Both the position numbers and the translations under genes were made by a program. A DNA stretch of 7,215 nt, taken from Acidobacteriota bacterium (lineage in GTDB: Bacteria; Acidobacteriota; Terriglobia; UBA7540). The notes under the pieces were generated by a model. The model saw nothing but the letters and a program-made list of their open reading frames with translations. It had not been told where the DNA came from and did no database searches. The stretch is taken from NCBI GenBank assembly GCA_003224635.1, contig QHZK01000155.1, positions 1 to 7,215 on the forward strand, read 5' to 3'. The first letter of the stretch is position 1; every line of letters starts with the position of its first letter. Below, piece by piece: positions 1 through 5,233 of this stretch.

Positions 1-562
1 GAAACAGCCGGCCGTCCCAATGCCGGTCGGGGACGGGCAGCCCGTGGATGATGCCGTAGGCGGAGACGGCCTTGGGTTCGACGCGCTCGATGGCGAGAAC
101 GCTACGCCCGTAACGCTCGAACACGTCCATCATCTGCTTGAGACACGGCATGCGGCTGTCCACCACGTCATCCGAGAGCAGCACGGCGAAGGGCTCGTCT
201 CCCACCAGGTCTCGCGCGATCAGGATGGCGTGGCCGAGGCCCAGCGGTTCCTTCTGACGGATGTAAGTTATATCGAGCAGCCCGGCGATCGAGCGCATCT
301 GCTTGCGCAATTCTACCTTGCCCCGCCCCGCGAGTTGGTGCTCGAGCTCGAAGGAGACGTCGAAATGGTCCTCAATCGCGTCTTTGCCGCGCCCGGTTAC
401 GAAGATCACCATCGGGATGCCCGAGGCGGCCACTTCTTCAACCGCGTATTGCACCAGGGGCTTGTCCACGATGGGCAGCATTTCCTTGGGCTGCGCCTTG
501 GTGGCGGGGAGGAAGCGCGTGCCCAGTCCAGCCACGGGCAAAACCGCTTTCCGAATGCTCAT
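1..562 (-). CDS. galU: UTP-glucose-1-phosphate uridylyltransferase, C-terminus cut off by window edge
   Basis: Makes UDP-glucose from UTP and glucose-1-phosphate in the cytoplasm; UDP-glucose feeds cell-envelope polysaccharide and trehalose/glycogen-type synthesis. Reading the minus strand from ATG at 562 gives 187 codons before the window ends, against about 290 in the family, so roughly the last third lies outside. Visible hallmarks are the nucleotide-binding loop AGLGTRFLPATKAQPKEMLP at residues 11-30, VDKP at 32-35, EDHFD at 64-68, RQKEPLGLGHA at 102-112, and LLSDD at 128-132, whose Asp pair belongs to the metal/nucleotide site. The family usually has Gly where this protein has Ser130. 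The start is supported by TGAGGT at 568-573, five bases upstream. Resemblance to Bacillus GtaB/GalU is strong throughout. The AT-rich repeats begin immediately upstream of the ribosome binding site. Family assignment is secure; substrate choice (glucose versus a related sugar) is inferred from the family. Confidence 0.93.
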   Translation of the reverse strand, partial: MSIRKAVLPVAGLGTRFLPATKAQPKEMLPIVDKPLVQYAVEEVAASGIPMVIFVTGRGKDAIEDHFDVSFELEHQLAGRGKVELRKQMRSIAGLLDITYIRQKEPLGLGHAILIARDLVGDEPFAVLLSDDVVDSRMPCLKQMMDVFERYGRSVLAIERVEPKAVSAYGIIHGLPVPDRHWDGRLF

Positions 563-567
563 ATCCG

Positions 568-573
568 ACCTCA
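568..573 (-). promoter_or_regulatory. Shine-Dalgarno of galU
   Basis: The minus strand reads TGAGGT, five bases before the ATG at 562. It fixes the galU start and marks where the coding unit ends and the repeat spacer begins. Confidence 0.6.
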
Positions 574-606
574 GTCACCAGTTTTCAGTCATCAGTTTTC
601 AGTCAC
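572..606. repeat. Heptad tandem repeat, CAGTTTT/CAGTCAT type
   Basis: The 13-mer CAGTTTTCAGTCA occurs perfectly at 579-591 and 593-605, preceded by a partial CAGTCAC at 572-578. The period is 14, made of two related heptads (CAGTTTT and CAGTCAY). The array lies in the 5' leader or promoter zone of galU. A relative on the opposite strand lies at 2762-2797. Confidence 0.75.
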
Positions 607-608
607 GC

Positions 609-753
609 GAATTATGAATTATGAAATGGTGAATTGGGAGGACAATAGCTCACTCTTCTTTCATGATCTCATTCGTAGGATTTGTTCACCACTCTTCGAG
701 ACATCGTTCACTATTCGCAATTCACAATTCATAATTCACAATTCATAATTCAC
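609..753. repeat. AT-rich heptad repeats (AATTCAY) in opposed orientations
   Basis: AATTCAC and AATTCAT alternate perfectly for five heptads at 719-753, with a degenerate unit just before. The opposite orientation (GAATTAT twice) occupies 609-622, followed by a diverged GAATT unit at 631. The two ends can pair over at least 10 bp (616-625 with 728-737 or 742-751), giving a possible long-range hairpin. No gene is visible; open frames here run through the repeats and look fortuitous. The galU promoter should be in this stretch, but I cannot pick a convincing one. Confidence 0.7.
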
Positions 754-756
754 GTA

Positions 757-793
757 AGCAGCCCACGGCGCAAAAAAAAGCGCCGGGGCTGCT
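757..793. terminator. Strong GC hairpin with A8 loop, probable terminator of the VOC gene
   Basis: Left arm 757-771 and right arm 780-793 pair over 14 bp with one bulged A at 765; the loop is eight A on the plus strand (U8 in the minus-strand RNA). It lies 28 bp past the VOC stop. There is no U-tract after the stem, so it is not a textbook intrinsic terminator; the homopolymer is in the loop instead. A second perfect 8-bp inverted repeat (801-808 with 830-837) brackets the VOC stop codon and could fold in the same RNA. Confidence 0.5.
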
Positions 794-820
794 CACTCGA
801 CCGCCGGCGTTCCGCCCGGC

Positions 821-1288
821 TTACGCCCGGCCGGCGGCCGCGGCGCGCTTCTGCAATTCCTCGGACGACACGTCCTCTTTGTGCGTTGCGATGTACCAGG
901 CATGTCCGAAGGGGTCCGTGACGCCGCCGGTGCGGTCGCCGTAAAACTGGTCCGCCACCGGCCTGGCTACCTTGGCGCCGGCGGCGACAGCCTGGTTGAA
1001 TACCGCGTCGACGTCCTCGACGTAGAGAAGAATGCTGACCGGCGAGCCGCCCAGCGACTGGGGGCTGCGGTGGCCCATGGCCGGGACCTCGTCGGCCAGC
1101 ATGATCGGCGAGTCGCCGATCTTGATTTCGGCGTGCCCGATTTTCCCGTCGGGCCCCGCCATGCGGAACAATTCTGTGGCTCCGAACGCTTTCTTGTAGA
1201 ACTCGATGGCCTTGGCGCCGTCATTAACGATCAAGTAGGGCGTCGCGGTGTGGTAGCCCTGCGGGATGGGTTTCACTTTGCTGCTCAT
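821..1288 (-). CDS. PhnB-like glyoxalase/VOC-fold protein
   Basis: Soluble 155-residue protein of the vicinal-oxygen-chelate superfamily, PhnB-like branch (COG2764 type). Features in order: HTATPYLIV at 13-21 opening the first beta-alpha-beta-beta-beta module, AIEFYKKAFGA at 27-37, GHAEIKIGDS at 51-60 (His52 and Glu54 at a typical metal-ligand strand), LYVEDVDAVFNQAVAAGAK at 88-106, FYGDRTGGVTDPFGHAWYIA at 115-134, and a short charged tail. Length matches the family. The start at 1288 has an excellent ribosome binding site, AAAGGAGG, six bases upstream. It stands alone on the minus strand, 258 bp upstream of galU, with hairpins after its stop. Related proteins are usually annotated as glyoxalase or 3-demethylubiquinone-9-methyltransferase-like, mostly without a proven substrate. 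Fold assignment is secure. The actual reaction (metal-dependent lyase, dioxygenase, or resistance-type binding) cannot be told from sequence, and the metal site is inferred. Confidence 0.9.
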   Translation of the reverse strand: MSSKVKPIPQGYHTATPYLIVNDGAKAIEFYKKAFGATELFRMAGPDGKIGHAEIKIGDSPIMLADEVPAMGHRSPQSLGGSPVSILLYVEDVDAVFNQAVAAGAKVARPVADQFYGDRTGGVTDPFGHAWYIATHKEDVSSEELQKRAAAAGRA

Positions 1289-1294
1289 AAGTCC

Positions 1295-1302
1295 CCTCCT
1301 TT
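1295..1302 (-). promoter_or_regulatory. Strong Shine-Dalgarno of the VOC gene
   Basis: The minus strand reads AAAGGAGG, six bases ahead of the ATG at 1288. It is near-perfect and settles the start against upstream extensions. Confidence 0.8.
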
Positions 1303-1730
1303 GATATCAGTCTTGAGACGCGCTCTACTTTACACCAGCTTTCATTCTGAGTGGTGGGAAGAATCTGAGCCATTGTTTTCAAGAAGGGCGATGTCGCTGC
1401 GCTCGGTAATGACACCGGACCCGGTCTATGTCACCAATTTCTGGGTTACCGACTTCGGTCAGTACCCGTGTTGACACAAATCATACAAGTGATTGATTCC
1501 ATTTAGAGATGGAGCCGGTTGCCCGCGCCCGGGTGGCGAAGCCAGCGGCTTCTTCAACGCCGTGACAGGCCGAACCGTGCCTCAGAGGGCGGCCAAACCA
1601 GCCGAGAAGGAGTGCGGAGGCTTCCATGACCCAAAGTCTGGCCCGATTGAGGGTTCGTCAGGCGCTTCCATCGGCTTCCATCCTGTTGTGAACAGGAATC
1701 TCTCATTCTACTCCGCCCTCTATTCAGAAT
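1303..1730. other. Gene-poor spacer between divergent genes
   Basis: No open frame here looks like a real protein; the longest runs antisense into the VOC gene. Structures seen: an imperfect hairpin at 1443-1467 closing on a C(TTCG)G tetraloop; a hairpin GAAGCC-AGC-GGCTTC at 1538-1552; a perfect dyad CCTGTT-GTG-AACAGG at 1682-1696, about 40 bp upstream of the next gene's promoter; and a repeated GGCTTCCAT at 1619-1627 and 1673-1681. The VOC promoter must be at the left end on the minus strand, but I see no clear -35/-10 pair. This could include decayed coding sequence, which I cannot identify. Confidence 0.45.
1682..1696. promoter_or_regulatory. Candidate operator dyad upstream of the receiver gene
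   Basis: Perfect 6-bp inverted repeat CCTGTT/AACAGG with a 3-bp centre. Its position about 40 bp before the -35 of the receiver gene would suit an activator site. It is short enough to arise by chance, and no regulator family is indicated. Confidence 0.25.
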
Positions 1731-1734
1731 TTGC

Positions 1735-1761
1735 TTGACGTAACCGTGTGGTTGATATAAT
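1735..1761 (+). promoter_or_regulatory. Extended -10 sigma70-type promoter of the receiver gene
   Basis: TTGACG at 1735-1740 and a perfect TATAAT at 1756-1761, the latter preceded by TGA (1753-1755), which makes an extended -10. The spacer is 15 bp, shorter than the ideal 17, so the extended -10 probably carries much of the strength. Predicted start is near 1768, leaving a leader of about 120 nt before the ATG. Confidence 0.6.
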
Positions 1762-1815
1762 CTGCGTAATCAATCACAGAGAGCTACGCTTACTCTGTTC
1801 GTGCCGGTGTTCGTC

Positions 1816-1869
1816 GCTCGATTCGGCCATGTGGTCTAATCCTCAGCGCTGAGCAAGAGCGGATCGAGC
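1816..1869 (+). promoter_or_regulatory. Possible structured 5' leader of the receiver gene
   Basis: GCTCGAT at 1816-1822 pairs perfectly with ATCGAGC at 1863-1869. Inside the loop is a perfect 12-bp palindrome CTCAGCGCTGAG at 1842-1853. The structure ends 7 bases before the Shine-Dalgarno AAGGAG (1877-1882), so it could modulate translation. It matches no riboswitch class I know; folding was done by eye only. Confidence 0.3.
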
Positions 1870-1888
1870 CACGGTCAAGGAGTGATGT

Positions 1889-2317
1889 ATGGGTACTGCT
1901 TTGGCCACTCGTCGGATTGAAGAACGACCGGAGTCCAGTCGTGGCAGGAGGGTGCTCTTGGTGGACGAGAACACCGAGGATCTCCATGTCTACGCTGAAG
2001 TCCTTCGGCGGCAAGGCTGCGACGTTCGGGCGTGCGGCTCTTTCCATGAAGGTCGGGATTGCCTGGAAGCCGGATCGTTTGATCTGGTGATTGTGAGTCA
2101 GGGAAGCCATGCCTTTGAAGGACGGCCCCTATTGGAGCAAGCGATCGAGACCGACCGTGAGGTCCCTGTTGTCGTTGTGGCAACCTCAGTGGATATCCAG
2201 GCGTACCTGGATGCCATGCAATTAGGGGCAAGGGACTATATCGAGAAGCCCCTGTCGGCCAGCCAACTCGTCGACATGGTGCGAAGGTTTCCGCCGCCTT
2301 GCGCCAGCGCGGCATGA
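1889..2317 (+). CDS. Single-domain receiver-like protein lacking the phospho-acceptor Asp
   Basis: A 142-residue stand-alone response-regulator-like receiver with no output domain. After an Arg/Glu-rich leader (1-20) comes VLLVDEN at 22-28 (acidic site, Asp26-Glu27), helix 1 to about residue 42, beta-3 DLVIVSQGS at 65-73, PVVVVATS at 93-100, and GARDYIEKPLS at 113-123 with the invariant Lys120. In ordinary receivers the residue five after Asp65 is the phosphorylated Asp; here it is Ser70. The switch Thr position also appears changed (Ala98, with Thr99 next to it). The protein is therefore probably a constitutive or protein-interaction receiver and not a phospho-switch. I recall similar 'SQGS..FEGR' proteins from Acidobacteria, but this was not searched. 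The start is backed by AAGGAG six bases upstream and an extended -10 promoter. It is monocistronic, with a VOC gene divergent and rhaEW convergent. Partner kinase and target are unknown. Confidence 0.85.
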   Translation: MGTALATRRIEERPESSRGRRVLLVDENTEDLHVYAEVLRRQGCDVRACGSFHEGRDCLEAGSFDLVIVSQGSHAFEGRPLLEQAIETDREVPVVVVATSVDIQAYLDAMQLGARDYIEKPLSASQLVDMVRRFPPPCASAA

Positions 2318-2571
2318 CGGCCATCAGCGGCTGTTTCCTCGGTCTAAGCAAGGTTGTTTTGTTTGTGGTATGGGTTAAGCGGGTAACCGCGTAAAGGCTG
2401 CCAGACGTCAGGTGTTGTGCAGGTTGTCGGCCCGGACCAACCACTTGCTTCAGTATCCCTCGCATTCTATTGCGTTAGCTTCGAAGCGCTCGCACCGGCT
2501 GTTAATTCAGTAGCGCGCAAGCCCCAAAACCAACATCCATGCTCGGCTCCCTGACGAGCTTTGTCCTGCCA

Positions 2572-2626
2572 CGGCGGTTGTAGTAGTCTGGTAGCGCAGA
2601 TCTGCTTTTCAAGTCTGCGGCTCCTT
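2572..2626 (+). pseudogene. Possible decayed tRNA fragment
   Basis: Acceptor-like GGCGGTTG followed by AGTCTGGTAGCGCA, a sequence typical of tRNA D-arms (as in many tRNA-Pro and tRNA-Met genes), then CTGCTTTTCAAG resembling an anticodon loop. The first D-stem strand is short, the anticodon stem fails, and there is no T-arm. It could be a relic or an integration scar, or chance similarity. Confidence 0.2.
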
Positions 2627-2661
2627 CCCGCACAAGCGCACGTCCTCACCGACCTACAGTC

Positions 2662-2696
2662 GCGTCACCCGAGCGCGTCACCCGAGCGCCTCACTC
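2662..2696. repeat. 13-bp tandem repeat, 2 full copies plus a partial
   Basis: GCGTCACCCGAGC occurs at 2662-2674 and again exactly at 2675-2687, followed by a diverged third start GCCTCACTC at 2688-2696. Non-coding. Function unknown; copy number may vary between strains. Confidence 0.7.
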
Positions 2697-2761
2697 CGGC
2701 ACCTGAACTAGCCCCCCGGCCACAGGTCACGTGCCCGGCCGCGAACCCGAGAAGCGGCGGT

Positions 2762-2797
2762 TTGACTGATTGACTGACGGCTGAAAACTGACAACTT
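2762..2797. repeat. Heptad repeat of the CTGAAAACTGA family at the 3' end of rhaEW
   Basis: In register 7 the plus strand reads TTGACTG (2770-2776), ACGGCTG (2777-2783), AAAACTG (2784-2790), with another TTGACTG at 2762-2768. On the minus strand this is CAGTTTT-CAGCCGT-CAGTCAA, the same family as the array at 572-606. It ends 4 bp from the rhaEW stop codon. Confidence 0.55.
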
Positions 2798-2800
2798 CCT

Positions 2801-5011
2801 TTAGCGAAGGAACGCTTCCACAAGTCCGCCGTCCACGGGAAAAATGTGTCCCGTGGTGCGGCGGGCGCGGTCGCCGGCCAGAAACAGGATGGCCTCAGCG
2901 CAGTCTACGGGATCGATGGCCTCGCGCGTCAGCGTGCGCTCAGCGTAGAAGCGCGCGAGCTTGTCGCGCAACTGCTCCGTGGTCTCATCGGGGCTGTGGG
3001 GAATCCCGTACTTGGCGAGCGATGCGAGAACGCGCTGGCGAGGAAACATGGTCGAGCCTTTGACCACTGTGGCCGGACTGACGCCGTTGACGCGGGCGCA
3101 GGGCGCGAGCGCGATGGCGAGCTCGCGCACCAGGTGGCTCACCGCGGCCTTGCTGACGTCGTAAGCCTCACTTCCCGCCTTGGGGACCACGGCGTTGGCG
3201 GAGCTGGTGAGCACAATCGAAGCCGGCAGGGCCTGGTCGAGGAAAATAGGCCGCACCTCGTCGGCCAGCAGATAGTTGCCGGTAACGTTCACGTCCAGCG
3301 TGAGCCGCCATTGCTCGTCAGAGACGCGGCCGTCTGGAGCGGACGGAAACAGCGCGGCGGTGTTGACCAAGATGTCCGCGCCCCCGAAGGCCATCACCGC
3401 CTCGCGAACGGCGGAGCGGATCGAGGTTCGATCGCGGATGTCGACAGCGGCGCAGACAGCCGTGTCCGGGCCGGCAAACGCTGCGACTTCAGACGCGGCG
3501 GTCCTGGCCGAGTCGGCATCAAGGTCGCAGACGGCCACGTGACCGCCTTGGCGGGCGGCCAGAATCGCTGTCTCCCGGCCGATTCCGTGTCCTCCGCCGA
3601 TGATGACGAACACCTTGCGGCTGAATTCCTTCTCGGGCGGCTGCCGTCGAAGTTTAGCGTCCTCGAGCTGCCAGTATTCGATGTTGAAAGCCTCGGCCAA
3701 GGGGAGGGCCACATAGTTGCGATATGTCTCGAAAGCCTCTGTGGGCGCCGCGCGCCCTGATTGCGGCAAGGTCTGCGGAGGCGGCCCGTCGCCAAGCGCC
3801 GTCGCTCCTTCCATAACGTGAATGGCGTTGACGTAAAACTCGCCCGTGATCCGAGCTTCCGCCTTGCTCTTGCCGAAGCTGAACATGCCCACGCCGGGCA
3901 CCAGTACGACCGTCGGGTTCGGGTCGCGCATGGCAGGGGAATCGGGCTTCGCGTGCGTCCGGTAGTACTGCTCGTATTCCTGGCGATAGCTGCGAAGCGA
4001 ATGTTCGATCGCGGCCCGCAGTTGCTTGCTGTCTCCGGTTTCGGGATTCCAGGGCGCAAAAAGCGGGCGGATCTTGGTGCGAACAAAATGGTCGGGACAG
4101 CTCGTGCCGAGACGGGCGAGCCGCTCGGCGTCGCGAGAGTTGACAAATCGCAGGACCTCCGGCGCGTCCGAAAAGTTTCCGATCATCCGCTTCTGTCCGG
4201 ACACGCGGCCGCGAAGAAACGGAAAGAGGTCGGCGGCCGTGGCGCGCGCGTCGGCGCGCGTCCGGTGAATCTGTCCTCCGAAGAGGTCGGCTCCCGCCTT
4301 TTCGATGTGCTCCCCGACAAACTGCCCGAGCTGGTCGATGAGGGTGATGGTGTTGAGGTAACTCTGCCGCTGGCTTTCGCCCCAGGTAAAGAGGCCGTGT
4401 CCGCCGAGCACGACGCCGTCCGAGCCCGGATGTGACTCGACTGCCGCGCGCAGCATCATGGCGAGCTCGAAGCCGGGCCGCTGCCAGGGAATCCAGACCA
4501 GGTGGTGCCCGAGGCGCCGGTTGAATTCCTCCATGCGCTCGATCCCGTTGGCGGCGGCCGCGAGCGCGATGCCCCAGTCGGGGTGCAAGTGGTCCACGTG
4601 CGCGAACGGAAGAAAGCCGTGCAGCGGCGTGTCAATCGAGGCTGCGACCGGGTTCGCGCCGAACGCGCACAGCGGGTAGTAGCCCGCCATTTCGTCTTCG
4701 TGCTCGGCGCCGCGATAACGGCTTTCGAGCCCCCGCAGCTTCTCCAGATACAGCGCGGCGAAGCCGCGGCGCTCGATGCTGCCGAGGTCGCCGCCGCTGC
4801 CCTTCACCCAGAGAACGGTCTGCTCGCGGCCGTCCACGGGATCTGGCTGGACGATCTTGGAGCTGGTGTTGCCGCCGCCGAAGTTGGTAATACGGAGGTC
4901 GCGCCCCAGCAGGTTCGAGCGATAGCGGAGAAGATCGGGCTCATCGAGACCGCGAGCCGCGCGGTCGTCCCAGAGGTCCCGGAGATAGCGGAGATCGGTG
5001 GTAGTTCTCAT
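2801..5011 (-). CDS. rhaEW: Bifunctional L-rhamnulose-1-phosphate aldolase / L-lactaldehyde dehydrogenase (RhaEW type)
   Basis: Cleaves L-rhamnulose-1-phosphate to DHAP and L-lactaldehyde, then oxidises the aldehyde to lactate (family knowledge); cytosolic. Residues are numbered from a GTG at 5044. The N-terminal class II aldolase domain (about 24-260) has YRSNLLGRDLRITNFGGGNT at 41-60 and zinc-type histidines HVDH at 149-152 and His216 (GGHGLF). A linker (about 300-450) holds LVPGVGMFSFGKSKAEARI. The C-terminal short-chain dehydrogenase (478-747) has GGGHGIG at 483-489, Asp507 ending beta-2 (NAD preference), Asn586, Ser615, and Tyr628-x3-Lys632. Its usual NNAG reads NTAA (561-564), a mild deviation. 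The ATG at 5011 (residue 12) fits the usual N-terminus, but its AGAGAGGA lies 18 bases upstream; the in-frame GTG at 5044 has no Shine-Dalgarno, so the start is uncertain. It is downstream of rhaI on the same strand, separated by a foreign-looking gene and a palindromic element. The name rhaD/aldolase-ADH fusion is also used. Confidence 0.92.
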   Translation of the reverse strand: MRTTTDLRYLRDLWDDRAARGLDEPDLLRYRSNLLGRDLRITNFGGGNTSSKIVQPDPVDGREQTVLWVKGSGGDLGSIERRGFAALYLEKLRGLESRYRGAEHEDEMAGYYPLCAFGANPVAASIDTPLHGFLPFAHVDHLHPDWGIALAAAANGIERMEEFNRRLGHHLVWIPWQRPGFELAMMLRAAVESHPGSDGVVLGGHGLFTWGESQRQSYLNTITLIDQLGQFVGEHIEKAGADLFGGQIHRTRADARATAADLFPFLRGRVSGQKRMIGNFSDAPEVLRFVNSRDAERLARLGTSCPDHFVRTKIRPLFAPWNPETGDSKQLRAAIEHSLRSYRQEYEQYYRTHAKPDSPAMRDPNPTVVLVPGVGMFSFGKSKAEARITGEFYVNAIHVMEGATALGDGPPPQTLPQSGRAAPTEAFETYRNYVALPLAEAFNIEYWQLEDAKLRRQPPEKEFSRKVFVIIGGGHGIGRETAILAARQGGHVAVCDLDADSARTAASEVAAFAGPDTAVCAAVDIRDRTSIRSAVREAVMAFGGADILVNTAALFPSAPDGRVSDEQWRLTLDVNVTGNYLLADEVRPIFLDQALPASIVLTSSANAVVPKAGSEAYDVSKAAVSHLVRELAIALAPCARVNGVSPATVVKGSTMFPRQRVLASLAKYGIPHSPDETTEQLRDKLARFYAERTLTREAIDPVDCAEAILFLAGDRARRTTGHIFPVDGGLVEAFLR

Positions 5012-5063
5012 GGCGCTAGCGATTTTGGATCCTCTCTCAGGCACTGAACTACAGAGTGTTACC

Positions 5064-5204
5064 TAATAGAGTGACGCATGCGCCCCTCACCCGGCGCTGC
5101 GCGCCACCCTCTCCCGCAAGGGGAGAGGGCATGAATCCAACCTCTTTCTCCCCTCGCCCCTTTGCGGGAGAGGGGCCGGGGGTGAGGGGCCTGTCACTCA
5201 ATTA
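5064..5204. mobile_element. MITE-like palindromic element, about 137 bp, flanked by TA
   Basis: The two ends are inverted repeats: AATAGAGTGAC at 5066-5076 and the complement of AATTGAGTGAC at the right end (5192-5202), followed inward on both sides by CCCCTCACCC. Internally, 5108-5130 forms a hairpin CCCTCTCCC / GGGAGAGGG with a GCAAG loop, a related CCCCTTTGCGGGAGAGGGG lies at 5157-5175, and GGCGC-TGC-GCGCC sits at 5093-5105. The dinucleotide TA flanks both ends (5064-5065 and 5203-5204), as expected for an IS630/mariner-type target duplication, though TA is weak evidence. From memory, similar CCCTCACCC...CTCTCCCGCAAGGGGAGAGGG repeats are scattered through many bacterial genomes. It has no coding capacity and sits directly upstream of rhaEW. 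Confidence 0.6.
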
Positions 5205-5233
5205 TGCAAAGCTCAGTAGGCCAACATGAGACA

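Larger units (their letters stand above)
2318..2761. other. Non-coding stretch between convergent genes
   Basis: No supportable gene in this stretch. Short frames on both strands give low-complexity Cys/Arg/Ser-rich peptides. Present here are a tRNA-like fragment around 2572-2626 (D-arm motif AGTCTGGTAGCGCA at 2585-2598, followed by an anticodon-like TTTTCAAG) and a 13-bp tandem repeat at 2662-2696. The T-arm consensus GTTCGAAT is absent and the anticodon stem does not pair, so this is not a functional tRNA. I found no clear intrinsic terminator for either converging gene. Confidence 0.5.

Noticed and set aside
20..748. Long plus-strand open frame of 242 codons
   Set aside because: It is antisense to clear galU coding sequence and then runs through AT-rich repeats; its composition is not protein-like.
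719..753. CRISPR-like array
   Set aside because: Units are 7 bp with no spacers; it is a simple tandem heptad repeat.
1471..1499. Plus-strand promoter starting with a perfect TTGACA at 1471
   Set aside because: No acceptable -10 at 16-18 bp spacing; only TTGATT/TGATTC-like sequence is found.
1682..1696. LexA/SOS box
   Set aside because: The CTGT/ACAG half-sites are 5 bp apart, not the 8 of the E. coli type, and it lacks the GAAC-N4-GTTC form.
1875..2465. 196-codon minus-strand frame over the receiver gene
   Set aside because: Antisense to a recognisable receiver domain with promoter and ribosome binding site; the peptide is Arg/Pro-rich and resembles nothing known to me.
2572..2650. Functional tRNA gene
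   Set aside because: The anticodon stem does not pair, the T-arm consensus is missing and there is no matching 3' acceptor strand.
3761..4435. Plus-strand open frames across 2846-5047, such as this one
   Set aside because: They are shadows of the rhaEW gene on the opposite strand, kept open by high GC; no family motifs.
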